Below are positions 1 through 11,900 of a stretch of 64,000 bases of DNA, in pieces (the stretch's first letter is position 1; the number at the start of each line of letters is the position of its first letter). This DNA is from Amycolatopsis umgeniensis. GTDB lineage: Bacteria; Actinomycetota; Actinomycetes; Mycobacteriales; Pseudonocardiaceae. Location: positions 186,001-250,000 of the forward strand of contig NZ_JACHMX010000001.1 of the NCBI RefSeq assembly GCF_014205155.1, written 5' to 3'. The translations under genes and the position numbers were made by a program. The notes beneath the pieces were generated by a model. That model was not told where the DNA came from and did not search any database. It was given only the letters and a program-made list of their open reading frames with translations.

Positions 1-76
1 GGCTTTCGCGACACCCGAAGCCGACACATGCCCTGACCGTGCTGCGGGACCGGGTACTGCTGCGTACCGTTGTCCC

Positions 77-508
77 GTGGTCCACGTGCACCGGACGATC
101 ACCGTCCGAACCCCCGCCCAGACCGTCGTCGACTATCTGCGGGACTTCGCGCACGCCGAGGCGTGGGATCCGGGCACCGTGTCCTGCACCCGGGCGGACA
201 CCGGCCCGATCGCCGTCGGGTCGCGGTGGCACAACGTGTCCGAGTTCCGCGGCAAGAAGACCGAATTGACCTACCGCCTCGACCGGCTGGAGCCGGGACG
301 GATCGTGTTCGTCGGCGACAACAAGACCGCCACCTCCACCGACGATCTGACGGTGACCGAAGAAGACGGCACGACGACCGTCAGCTACCACGCCACCATC
401 GAGTTCCACGGACTGGCGAAACTCGCGGACCCCTTCCTGAAGCGGCAGTTCGAGAAGATGGGCGATGAGCTGGTGCCGACCATGAAGGCGACACTGGAAG
501 CGCTCTAG
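77..508 (+). CDS. SRPBCC-family protein (polyketide cyclase/START-like)
   Basis: The 143-residue protein opens with a beta strand and a conserved turn (VRTPAQTVVDYLRDFAHAEAWDPG) typical of SRPBCC/polyketide-cyclase-like folds and ends in the usual long C-terminal helix. Such proteins form a hydrophobic ligand pocket; many small actinobacterial members have no known substrate. I use the GTG at 77; a second GTG at 86 is possible and neither has a clear Shine-Dalgarno. Its end overlaps the convergent DAHP synthase gene by 4 nt, so it is not part of the siderophore operon. Fold assignment is likely; function is unknown. Confidence 0.75.
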   Translation: MVHVHRTITVRTPAQTVVDYLRDFAHAEAWDPGTVSCTRADTGPIAVGSRWHNVSEFRGKKTELTYRLDRLEPGRIVFVGDNKTATSTDDLTVTEEDGTTTVSYHATIEFHGLAKLADPFLKRQFEKMGDELVPTMKATLEAL

Positions 509-1554
509 ACGCGCGGCGACTCCAGTCGCCGCCGCCGCGGGTTGCTGAGCCGCCGCACCGCGTTCGCGCAGGCCAGCGACTCCAGCAGCGGCACCGTCCG
601 TTCCCAGCCGAGACAAGCATCCGTGATGCTCAGGTCGGGCCGGGGCGGCGCCGACCCGACGTCCTGCCTGCCGTCGGAGAGGTAGGACTCGATCATCACT
701 CCGGCCAGCGCGTCGTTGCCCGCCGAAATCTGGTCCGCCAGATCCGCGACGACCACGGGCTGGCGGTTGTGGTCCTTGCCGCTGTTGCCGTGCGAGGCGT
801 CGACGACGAGACGGTGCGGCAGGCCGGCGGCGGTCAGCGAGTCGAGGGCGTCGGCGACCGCGTGGGCGTGGTAGTTCGGTTTCGAGCCGCCGCGCAGGAC
901 GATGTGGGCGTCCGGATTCCCGGTGCTGCGCAGGATCCTCGGGTGCCCGTCCGCCGCGGCGCCGGGGAACACGTGCGGCAGCCCGGCCGCCCGCACCGCG
1001 GCGACGGCCGTGTCCAGTCGCCCGGAGACGCAGTTCTTCATGCCCACAGGCATCGGCAACCACGACGCCAGATGCCGGTGCGGCTGGCTGGCGACGGTCC
1101 GCGCGCCGATCGCGCCCCAGCTGATCGTGTCGGCGAAGTAGGGCGCCAAGAACGGGTCGACGAACTCGTACGCGAGCGGCAGCCCGGTCGCGGCGGCGTC
1201 GATGAGGAATCGCCGTCCGATCCGCACTCCGGACGCGAGATCGCCCTTGCCGTCCAAGGTGGGGTCGGGCACCAGGCCGGTCCACCCCGCGATCGTCCGC
1301 GGTTTTTCGAGGTAGGCGCGCAGGACCACGACGAGGTCGTCGGCGAAGTTCCGGGCCGCGTCGGCGAGCCGGTGCGCGTATTCGAGCGCGCCGTCGGCGT
1401 CGTGCACCGAACACGGGCCCACGACGACGAGCAGCCGCGAGTCGCGACGGGCGAGGACGTCCGCGACGGTTTCGCGGTGCCGGGCCACTTCGTCCGGCAC
1501 GGTCCCGTTCACGGCCACCTCGGCCGGGCTGGGCAGGGTGTCCTGGTCAGGCAT
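505..1554 (-). CDS. Type I 3-deoxy-7-phosphoheptulonate (DAHP) synthase, siderophore-operon copy
   Basis: 349 residues. It condenses phosphoenolpyruvate with erythrose 4-phosphate, the first step of the shikimate pathway. Recognisable type I (AroF/G/H) blocks are GPCSVHD, the LEKPRTIAGWTGLVPDP segment, the GMKNCVSGRLD loop and LRGGSKPNYHA. Many actinobacteria use a type II enzyme for housekeeping, so a type I copy as last gene of a DHB siderophore operon looks like dedicated supply of chorismate to DhbC (inference). The ATG at 1554 has AGAGAGG just upstream and overlaps the end of the exporter gene by 8 nt, indicating translational coupling. Upstream in-frame codons to 1614 lie inside the exporter gene and were not used. 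Confidence 0.9.
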   Translation of the reverse strand: MPDQDTLPSPAEVAVNGTVPDEVARHRETVADVLARRDSRLLVVVGPCSVHDADGALEYAHRLADAARNFADDLVVVLRAYLEKPRTIAGWTGLVPDPTLDGKGDLASGVRIGRRFLIDAAATGLPLAYEFVDPFLAPYFADTISWGAIGARTVASQPHRHLASWLPMPVGMKNCVSGRLDTAVAAVRAAGLPHVFPGAAADGHPRILRSTGNPDAHIVLRGGSKPNYHAHAVADALDSLTAAGLPHRLVVDASHGNSGKDHNRQPVVVADLADQISAGNDALAGVMIESYLSDGRQDVGSAPPRPDLSITDACLGWERTVPLLESLACANAVRRLSNPRRRRLESPRV

Positions 1555-2953
1555 CCGCGTGACCTCTCTTCTTGTCGGGGGCGGCCACCCCGGCCCGGGG
1601 CAGCCGCGTCGCACCGGCGACCGCCACGACGGCGAGGCCGAGAACGCACCAGAAAGCGTCCGCGAAGGCCGCGGCGACGTCCGGACCGCGCGCGGCCAGC
1701 CGGGCCTGCAGCACCACGGCCAGCACCGCGGTGCCGATCGAGCCGCCGAGCGTGTTGAGCAGGTTCAGTGCCCCGGCCGCGCGGGGCAGCCGGGCGGGTT
1801 CGACCCGGCGGTAGACGATCGTCATCACCGGCGCGCCGATCAGCGCCGCGCCGAAACCTCGCAGCAGCAAGGAAATCACGATCACCCAGTCCGGGAGTCC
1901 GGGGCCGAGCTGGGTGAAGGGTGCGGTGCCGAGGGCGACCAGCCCGATCCCGCTCAGTACCAGGGTGCGTGGCGAGATCCGGTCGACGAGCCGGTTCACC
2001 AGCACCGACCCGGCCGCCGCGCCGATGCCCTGGGGCACCAGCAGCAGACCGGTGTCCCATGTGGACAGTCCGGCACCGCGTTGGAGGTAGAGCGGGAGCA
2101 GGAACATCGTGCCGAACACCGAGGCGCCGAGGAGGACCAGCGCCAGCGCGGCGACCCCGAACGGCGGTTTGGTGAACAGCCTCGGATCGAGCAGTGGCGC
2201 TTCGGCCCGCAGGCCGTGTCGTACGAACGCCGCGAGCATCACGACGCCCGCCGCGACGGCGATCCCGGCGAGCGCCGGGCTCCCCCGCTCGAACCAGGTG
2301 AGCCCGAACACCAGCACCGCGAGACCCGGTGAAAGCAGCAGCGCGCCCCGGAAATCGAACCGATCGCCCCGGCCGCCCGGTTCGCCTGCCGGAACCCAGC
2401 GCCGTGCCAGCAGGATGGCCACCACGCCGACCGGGAGGTTGACGTAGAACAGCCACGGCCAGTCGGCGACCGCGAGGATCGTGCCGCTCGCCAGCGGGCC
2501 GAGCACGGGTGACAACAGCGGGACGAGGCCGACGACGCTGATCACGCGGCCGATCCGGTCCGGGCCGGCGGCGCGTGCCAGCAGCGCCTGACCGGTCGGC
2601 GGCAGCAGTCCGCCCGCGAGTCCTTGGAGAACCCGGAAGGCGATGAGCGCGGGCAAGGTCGGTGCCAGCGCGCACAGCAGGGACGCCAGCAGGAACACGA
2701 CGACGGCGGTGAGCCATACGCGACGGCCGCCGAAGCGGTCGGCCAGCCAGCCGGACGCAGGCACCGCGGTGACCACGGCCAGCAGATAGGCCGTCGTCAC
2801 CCACTGGACGCCGGTGACCGGCGCGCCGAACTCCTCGGCGAGCGTGTCGACGCCGACAGAGACGATCGTGCTGTCCAAGGTCGCCATGAAGGTGCCGAGC
2901 ACCAGCACGGCCGCCGTACGCCACAGCGCGGCGTCGACAGGGCGCGCGGTCAT
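1547..2953 (-). CDS. MFS drug-efflux-type exporter (DHA2/EmrB-QacA family), probable siderophore exporter
   Basis: 468 residues with about 14 hydrophobic segments, as expected for DHA2-type proton antiporters. Motif-A-like GWLADRFGGRRVW lies after the second helix and the motif-C-like GPLASG segment lies near helix 5. The start ATG overlaps the NRPS stop in an ATGA tetrad, so it is translated with the NRPS. Export of the finished siderophore is inferred from position; the family is broad and sequence does not give the substrate. Confidence 0.88.
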   Translation of the reverse strand: MTARPVDAALWRTAAVLVLGTFMATLDSTIVSVGVDTLAEEFGAPVTGVQWVTTAYLLAVVTAVPASGWLADRFGGRRVWLTAVVVFLLASLLCALAPTLPALIAFRVLQGLAGGLLPPTGQALLARAAGPDRIGRVISVVGLVPLLSPVLGPLASGTILAVADWPWLFYVNLPVGVVAILLARRWVPAGEPGGRGDRFDFRGALLLSPGLAVLVFGLTWFERGSPALAGIAVAAGVVMLAAFVRHGLRAEAPLLDPRLFTKPPFGVAALALVLLGASVFGTMFLLPLYLQRGAGLSTWDTGLLLVPQGIGAAAGSVLVNRLVDRISPRTLVLSGIGLVALGTAPFTQLGPGLPDWVIVISLLLRGFGAALIGAPVMTIVYRRVEPARLPRAAGALNLLNTLGGSIGTAVLAVVLQARLAARGPDVAAAFADAFWCVLGLAVVAVAGATRLPRAGVAAPDKKRGHADA

Positions 2954-5900
2954 CGCTCACCCACGAATCCGGCCGCGTCGCCGTCCAGCCAGGACGGCAA
3001 CTCCTCGAGGAACCGGACCAGATCGCCGGCCAGCGACCGGGCATCGGCGTCCCGCGCGTACAGGACACCTTCCCAGCCGTCCTGGCCGGGAACGACGGTG
3101 ACACTCACCGGATGGTGGGTCCGTTCACGGAACCGGGTGCCGGTGACGGTCAGGCCAGGCGCCGGTTCACGCAGCTTCGCCGGATCCACCGGATAGTTCT
3201 CGAAGACGAGCAAGCTGTCGAACAACCGCTCGCGGCCGGCGAGCGACGCGAGTTCGGGCAGGCCGATCCGGTGGTGCCCGGCCATCGCCTGCTGCCGTGC
3301 CTGCAAGTCCGCGAGTGCTTCGGCCACCGTCCCGGTGAACCTGGCGCGGACCGGGACACTGTTCGCCAGCAGGCCGATGATCTCCTCGACACCGTCCACA
3401 TCGGACGTCCGGTTCGAGGTCATCACCCCGAAGCTGACGTCCGGACGCCCCGCGTGAGCCGCGAGCACGGCCGCCCAAGCGCCCTGCAGCAGCATGTTGA
3501 CCGTGAGCCCGCGTGACGCGCCCGACCGGGTGAGCTCCGTGACCAGCGCACTGTCCACAGTGAACAGCGCGGGCTCGGCCGCGCCTCCGGTTCTCGGCAG
3601 GTGATCGCCTTCGGGAAGCCCGTCGAGTTCCGCCCGCCAGGCCCGGACGTCGGCCGAGTGGTCGGCCGCGGCGAGCAGGCGGGTGTATCGGGACGGCGGA
3701 ACCGGCTCCGGCAACGGCTTTCCCGCGTACAGGGCGAACAACTCGCCCAGGATGCGGGGCGCCGACCAGCCGTCGGACAGCAGATGGTGACTGGTCAGGA
3801 CGAGCGTCTGACGCTCTGGCCCTTGTCGCAGCACCGCGACCCGCCACAGCGGCCCGTTCGCCAGGTCGAACGGCTCCGCGAGCTCCTCGTCCAGCGCAGT
3901 GTCCACTTCGGACACGTCGCGGACGCGGAACCCGGCCTCCGGCGCCGCGGGGATCACCTGGACCTCGTGCGAGGTCGGGAACACGGCGCCGAGGTTCGGC
4001 TGCCGTCGCACCAGCGCGGACGCCGCCGCCCGCAACGCGTCGACATCGAGGTCGCCGGACAACGCGAACGCCGCCTGGACCGGATACGGATCCTCGTCCG
4101 CCGCCCGGGATTCGCGCAGGATGACCTCCTGCAACGGCGTCAGCGGCAGCACCTCGCCCGGCCCCGGCAGGTCGGCGGCGAGTTCGTCCAGCTCGCGGCG
4201 GAAGTGTTCGCCCAGCACGGCGATCTCGTCGTCGCCGAACAGCGCGGACGGCCAGGTGAAGCGGACGCCGAGCGTGCCGCCGTCGGGCACCATCGCGTTC
4301 ACCGTCAGCGCGTACGGCAGCGGCAGGTCCGCACCGCCGCCCGAACCGAGCGGATCGGCGTCCGGTGGGCGCTGCCACGGGGTTTCCTCGACCGGGGCCG
4401 AGGGGAACCGGCCGAGATAGTTCCAGGCGACCTCGGGCCGAGGCCCTTCGACGCCGAGGATTCCGTGGCCGAGGCCGTCGCCCGCCGCACGCAAGTGGTC
4501 ACGGACCACGCGCAGCGCCGTCGGAAGCGATCCTGCGGGCGGCGCGATCCGCGCCGGATGCACGGCGGTGAACCAGCCCGCGGTCTGCGCCAGGTCGACG
4601 GTGCCCGCGAAGTCCGGCGTGTGCCCCGGCCGCCCGTGGCTCTCGACGGCGACGAGCAGATCCGCCCGCGTCCCGCGCCAGGCCCCGACAGCGCGGGCCA
4701 GCGCGGTCAGCAGCACGGTGTCCGGACCGGTGCGGTAGGCCGCGGGCAACGCGGTGAGCACGGCGTGGGTGGTGTCCGCGCCGATGTCGAGCCGGTGGTG
4801 GCGCGCGGTGGCCACGGTGTCGCGAGCCGGATCGAGTCCGGTGCGGCCGAGCCTGGTCTCCGGCGCGGCGGAGATCCCTTGCCAATACCGCGATTCGTCC
4901 TCTCGATGCGGTGCCGCGGACCGCAGTGACCGCGCCCAGCCCAGGAACGACTGCCCGCGCCGGTGCAGGGCGTTGCCGTAAAAGGCCTGTTCGACGTCGT
5001 CGAGCAGCACTCGCCAGGTCACCGCGTCGGCGACCAGGTGATGCGCCACCAGCAACAGCCGCCCCGGCCGTTCTTCGCCCGCGTCCACCAGCACCGCGCG
5101 GAGCAACGGCCCCGTGCGCGGGTCCATCCGCGCGACGATCCGCTCGACCTGCGCGTCCAGAACCGCGCGTGGATCGCCGGACGCCTGGACGGTGGTGAGT
5201 ACCGAGTGGGCGGTCACGGCGCCGACGTCGGGGACGCGCAGCGCGTCCTCGACAAGGTGCGCGCGCAGGACGTCATGGCGGGCGAGGACGGCGTCGAGCA
5301 CCGATCGCCACCGCGCCAGGTCGCTTGCCCCCGGCACGCAGATCTCGACCCACTGGCAGAACCCGTCGGCCGCCTTTTCCGCGCGCAGCAGCAGATCGCG
5401 CATGATCGGCGTGAGTGGTGCGTCGCCGACCGCGGGCGCTTCCTCCGCCCGCGCGGGTTCGCCGCAGCGCGCCGCGATCCCGGCGACGGTGCCGCCTTCG
5501 AGCACGTCTCGCGCGGTCAGGTGCAGCCCCTCGCGACGAGCGCGGGAGACCACCCGCAGCGACGCGATGCTGTCCCCGCCGGCCTCCAGGAAGCCGTCGT
5601 CCAGGCCGACCCCGGGACCGAGCAGGTCCCGGACCACCCGCAGCAGGACGGCCTCCGCCGGCGTGGCGGGTTCCCGGCCTTGCGCGGACCGGGCCTCCGG
5701 CGCGGGCAAGGCGGTCCGGTCGAGTTTGCCGCTCGGACCGAGCGGCAACCGGTCCAGTGGCACGAACGCGGTGGGCACCATGTACGCGGGCAGGTCCGCG
5801 GCGAGGTACTCGCGCAGCGCGGCCGGTTCGGGTTCGGCGCCGTCCACAGGGACGACGTACGCGACCAGCCGGTCCTCGCGGACGATCACCGCGGAGGCAC

Positions 5901-8900
5901 GCACGTCGTCGTGCGCTGTCAGCGCTGTCTCGATCTCGCCGAGCTCGATCCGGAATCCACGCAGCTTGACCTGGTGGTCGGCGCGGCCGAGGAACACGAT
6001 CTGCCCGTCCGGCCGCCATCGGACCAGGTCACCGGTGCGGTACATGCGCTCGCCCGGCGGGCCGAACGGATCGGCCACGAACCGTTCGGCCGTCAGCGCC
6101 GCCCGGCCCACGTAGCCCTGGGCGAGCTTCGGCCCGGCGAGGTAGAGCTCGCCGGTGACGTTCGTCCCTACCGGGAGCAGACCCCCGTCGAGGACGTACG
6201 CGCGGACCTCCGGATCCGGGCGGCCGATCGGCAGCGGTCCGGGGTCGGCCGGGTCGTAATGCCAGGTGACCGAGTTGATGGTGACCTCGGTCGGGCCGTA
6301 GGCGTTGAACAGCGCCCGCCGGTTCCCCCAGCGCCGGGCCAGTTCCGGATCGAGCCGTTCGGCGCCGACGACGAAGAACACGTCCGGATCGACGGTCGCG
6401 TCGTCGGGCATCGCGGACAGGAACGACGGGAGCAGGTTGAGCCCGGTGACGCGGTGTTCGGCGGCGTAGGCGAGCAGATCGTCGCCGGAGACACGCACCT
6501 CCTCCGGCGCGATGACCGACGTGCCACCGGACAGCAGCGGCAGCATGAACTGCCAGAACGCGACGTCGAAACTGGTCGAGGCGAAGTGCAGGTACCGCTC
6601 GGCGGTCCCGATCCCGACGATGTCCTCCTGCAACGCGATCAGGCTCGGGACGCCACGATGCGGAACTGCGACCCCCTTGGGCTTGCCGGTGGTGCCTGAG
6701 GTGTAGATGACGTAGGCGAGGGCGTCGTCGCTGAGCCGAATCGACGGATCGGTGTCCACAAGGGACAGATGTCCCGGGTCGATCACCGGGAGCCCGTCGA
6801 CGTCCGAAGTGGACACGGCGGCGGCGGGTTCGATGTCACCGAGCATGTAGGCGAGCCGATCGGCCGGGTAGTCCGGGTCCATCGGCACGTGGACGGCTCC
6901 GGCCTTGAACACGCCGAACAGCGCGACCACCAGGTCGACGTCGCGGCGCAGCAGGACCGCGACCGGATCCTGCGGTTTCACCCCGGCTTCGATCAGGCTG
7001 TGCGCGAGCCGGTTGGCTTGCCGGTCCAGTTCGGCGTAGGTCAGGCTCCGGTTCCGGCAGACGACGGCCTCGGCGTCCGGGGTCTCCCGCACCCAGCGGG
7101 CGAATTCCGCCAAGGCGCCGCCGCGTTCCCGCTTCGGTTCCGGGCCCTCCCCGAGGCGCAGCATCGCGCGTTCCTCGTCGGCGTCGAGTGCCCGCAGCCG
7201 GGCGACCGGCCGCGCCGGGTCGGTGACGATCTCGTGCAGCACGGCACGCAGCCAGCGCCCGTAGGACTCGGCCTCGTCGCGTGTGAAGGCCTGGGGCTGG
7301 TAACCGAGGCCGACGGTGAACTCGTCGCCGGGCAGCACGATCACCGTGAGCGGATAGTGCGTGGCGTCGGTGATGTCGACCCCGACGAGGTCGAGGCCGG
7401 GTGCCAGGGTGGTGCGGGCGCGGCTGGAGAGCGGGAAGTTCTCCATCACCAGCATCGTGTCGAACAGGTCGCCGACGCCGGCCGCGCGCTGGATGTCCGG
7501 CAGCCCGGTGTGGTGGTGGTCGGTGAGCCGGACGCTTTCGGTGTGCACGCGTTCCAGCACGGTGACCGCGGTGTCGGCGGGATCGAACCGCACCCGCACC
7601 GGAATCGTGCCGCCGAGTTGCCCGACCATCCGCTCGACACCGGGGACGTCGGCCGGACGGCCGGAGACCGGGCAGCCGAACACGACGTCCCGGCGGCCGG
7701 TCAGCCTGGCGAGCAGCACTCCCCACGCGGTCTGGAACACCGTCGTCGGCGTGATCCCGCGTTCGCGGGCGAAGGCGCGCAGCCGTTCGCTGAACTCCCC
7801 GCCCAGTTCCACGGTGACCCGCTCCGGACGCTCCACGGTGGACTCGACACTGGCGGGAGCGAGCCGGGTGCCCTCGTCGAGTCCGGCCAGAGCCTCGCGC
7901 CATGCCTGCAGCCCCGCGTCCGGGTCGCGTTCGCCGAGCACCCGGTGGTACTCCGAAAGCGGCGGGGCGACCGGGGCCGCCGGGCCGCCGTCGAGTTCGG
8001 CGTAGGTGGCCAACAGGGTGCGGCCGACCAGCGGCATCGACCAGCCGTCGAGCAGCGCGTGATGGTTGGTGAGCACCAGGCGGTGCTCGTCCGCGCCGAG
8101 GGTCAGCAGCAGGAACCGGATCAGCGGCGGGGCCGCCGGATCGAACGGTCGGGCCAGTTCGGCACGGCACTCGGCCGCGACCTCCTCGCGCGCCGCGTTC
8201 GAGTGCCGCCAGTCCAGCGACACCGCCGCGGGTACCACCTGGACGACTTCGCCCGCGTCGGTGGTGTGCAGGTGGACTCGCAACGCGGGATGCCGCCGCA
8301 GCACTTCCGCCGCGGCTTCCCGCATGCGGTCGACGTCGAGCGCGCCGCTGAGCAGGGTGACGGCCTGCACCACGTAGACGTCGGTGTCTTCGTCGCCGCG
8401 AGCCAGGGTGTGGAACGAAAGCCCGGTCTGCAACGGCGTCGCGGGCAGGACGTCCTCGATCCGGCCCCGGCGTTCGAGCTCGTCGATGTCGGACTGGCCG
8501 AGGCCGACCAGCGGCAGGTCCGACGGCGTGAGCCCGCCACCGTCCGGTCCGATCCGGGCCGCGTGCGCGGCCAGCGCTTCGAGCGCTCGCGCCCACGCTT
8601 CTTGAAGCGCCTCGACGCTTTCCGCGGACAGGACCGCACTGGCCGCGGTCCATTCGACGGCGAGCCGGGGACTGCCGTCCTCACGGACGAAGCAGTTCAG
8701 CGCCAGTAGTTGTTCCAGCGATTTGGCATCCGGTTCGGTGACCGCGAACGGGTCTTCCTCCGGCAGCTTCCAGCCGGTGCCGGGCAGCGCCGCGAACCGG
8801 CCGAGGTAGTTCAGCACGACGTCCGGCGGCGGGACGGCGGCGAGCTCGTCCCGGGTGAGCGGGTCGAGGTAGCGCAGGACCCCGAAGCCAGAACCGCTGT

Positions 8901-11900
8901 CCGGCACGGCGCGTTTGGCCTCTTTGGCGGCCCGCAGCAGCTTTCCGGCCGCGTCGCCGCCCTCGAGCGCGCTGTCGAAGTCCGCGGCCGTGGCCACCGC
9001 CGTGGCGGGCACGCGCAGCGGATGCTCGGCGGTGAACCAGCCGACGGTGCGCGACAGGTCCAGGCCGTCCTGGTCCCGGCCGTGCCCTTCGAGGGATACG
9101 GTTTCGGCCGGGACCGGGGTCTCCCGCCACGACCGGAGAGCGAGGACGAGCGCGGCGAGCAGGACGTCGTCCGGTCCGGCGCGGTAGGCCGCGGGCAGAC
9201 CGGTGAGCACCGCCTCGGTCTGCTCCGGTGAGGCGAGGGTGACCGAGCGCCGCGCGGTCGCGACCGTGTCGGCCGCCCTGTCGAGCGGACGGTGACCGAG
9301 GCGCGGGCCGTCGAGCGCTCCCCGCCAGTGGTCGAGTTCGCCGCGCCGGGCACCCGAAGTCCCCTGCTCGGCAAGGAGTTGCGCGTGCCGCCGCCACGAC
9401 GTCCCCACCGGTTCGAGCCTCTCGCCCGCGCAAGCGGCGCGCAGGTCCGGCAGGAGGATTCGCCACGAAACGCCGTCGATCGCCAGGTGATGGATCACGA
9501 TGACGAGATGGCCGGGCAGCAGCGCGACCCGGAGCACTCCGGTCCGGAGATCGAGCGAAGCCGCGAGTTCCGCCGCGACCTCCGCCGGATCGCCGGTGGC
9601 TTCGATGACCACGTCGGACGCCTTCACGGCTCCCCGCTCGCGAACCCGCAATTCGTCCTCTGAATGCAGGCGCAGGGCGTCGTGATGGTCCAGGAGCGTT
9701 TGCACGCCCTCGATCAGCAGGTACGGCGGAAGGTCCTCGTCGAGCCGGATCGCGGTCCATTGCGTGTAACCGTCGACCGTCCTGACGTCAGGATGCGAGT
9801 CGAGCAGGGCGCGGACGATCGGCGGGGCGGGTACCTCACCGACGGGCTCGTCCGGCGGCTCCGCCGGTCCGGCGATCTCCGCGCTCGCCGCCGCCAGCGC
9901 CTCGAAACTGCGCCGGGCGAGCAGATCGCGGGGCCGCAGGTCGAGACCGTGCGCGCGCAGCCTGCTGCTGACGCTGATCGCGGTGATGCTGTCGCCGCCC
10001 AGTGCGAAGAAGTCGTCGTCGACGGCGACTTCTTCGACGCCGATGACCTCGGCGATGGTCGCGCACAGCAGCCGCTCGCGTTCGGTGGCCGCGGTCCGGC
10101 CCGCCGCCGCTCGCGGGGCGGGCAACGCCGCCCTGTCGATCTTCCCGTTGGAGGTCAACGGAAGCGAGTCGAGCACGACCACGGCGGCCGGCACGAGATG
10201 CTCCGGGACCCGCCCGGCAAGTTCGGCACGGACGTCGTCCGGGACGACGTCGCCGACGACGTATCCGACGAGCCTCGGTCCGCGCACCGCGGCGGCCGCC
10301 GCGCGCACACCGGGGACGGTGGCCAGCGCGGCCTCGACCTCGCCGAGTTCGACGCGGTGGCCGCGCACCTTCACCTGACCGTCGCGGCGGCCCAGGTACT
10401 CCAGCCCGCGGCCCGGCACCCAGCGAGCGAGGTCTCCCGTGCGGTACATGCGATCGCCCGGCGCACCGTAGGGATCGGCGACGAACCGCTCGGCGGTCGC
10501 GTCCGGACGCCCCAGGTACCCGCGCGCCAGATGTGGTCCGGCGAGGTACAGCTCGCCCGGGGTGCCCGCGGGCGCCGGACGCAGCGCGGCGTCGAGCACT
10601 CGCACCGCCGTGCCCGGTACCGCTGTCCCGATGGTCGGTTCCCCGTCGTCCAGCCAGGATCCGGCACCGTCCACAGTGGCCTCGGTGGGGCCGTACATGT
10701 TGCGGGCGCGGACACCGGACTCCGCGACGCGACGCCACAACGCGGGCGGGGTCGCCTCGCCGCCGAGGACGAGCAGCGCGGGCGGGTTCGGGCGGTCGAG
10801 CAGTCCGGCGTCGACCAGCGGCGCGGCCATCGACGGCGTGGTGTCGACGACGTCGATCCGGTCGCGGGCGAACGCGGCCAGCAGTTCGTCGGCGTCACGG
10901 GCGACATCCGTCCCGTAGACGTGCAGTTCGTGCCCGAACAGCAGCCACATGAGCTGATCGAGCGCGGAATCGAAGGCGAACGAGTACGTGTGCGCCACCC
11001 GGAGCGGCCTGCCCGCGGCGCGTTCGGTCTCGGCGACCGTGGTCGCGCGGTGATGACGCAGCAACGTCGCCAGTCCCCCGACCCGGCCGAGCACGCCCTT
11101 GGGACGGCCGGTCGAGCCGGAAGTGAAGATGACGTACGCGAGATGTTCCGGGTGACGCGAAATCCCCAGCGGCGATCCGTCCAGTGTGGACAGATCGGTT
11201 TCGTCGAGCAGGAGGTGTGGTCCGGGCACGATCTCCGGGTCGGTGGCCACGGTGAGGACGGCACCGGCTTCGGCGGCGAGTTCCCGCAACCGTTCGACCG
11301 GATGCGCGAGATCCAGCGGCAGGAACGCCGCCCCGGCGTCGAGCACCGCCAGCAAGGCGACGACGAGATCCGCCGATCGCGGCAAAGCCAGCGCGACGAC
11401 GTCATCGGGCCCGACACCGCGGGCCCGCAGTGCCCGAGCGAGCCGGTGCACCCGGGTGACGAGTTCCCCGGCCGTCAGCCGTTCGTCACCGAAGACCAAG
11501 GCCGTCCGCCCGGGCTCAAGTGCGTCGAGAAGCTCCGGTACGCCAAGGAGTTCGGCGTCCGGTGCGGGAGTGGACCACGCGTCGAGCAGGGTGTCCCGCT
11601 CCCCCGCCGGGACCAGATCGGCGCCGCCGACGGCCGGACCGTCCGGTTCGGTCATCGCGGTGATCAGGCACCGCAGCGCGGTCAGCTTGGCGTCGACGGC
11701 GGCCTGGTCGTGGGTCCGCGCGTCGACCTCGAAGCCGAGCAGCAGTCCGCCGTCCGAGGTCGGGAGCACGGACAGGCCCATGTCCTCGGGCGGCCCGCCC
11801 GCGACGTTGCGCATGGTGCCGTGCGCGCCCGCGAAATCGAGCTTGAGGTCGAACGCCTTGAGGTTGATGCCCCGGCCGTGCAGCAGCGCGCCGGCGCCGG

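Noticed and set aside
2950..3800. C-terminal thioesterase or reductase on the NRPS
   Set aside because: No GxSxG or Rossmann motif follows the last HHLLSDGWS domain before the stop.
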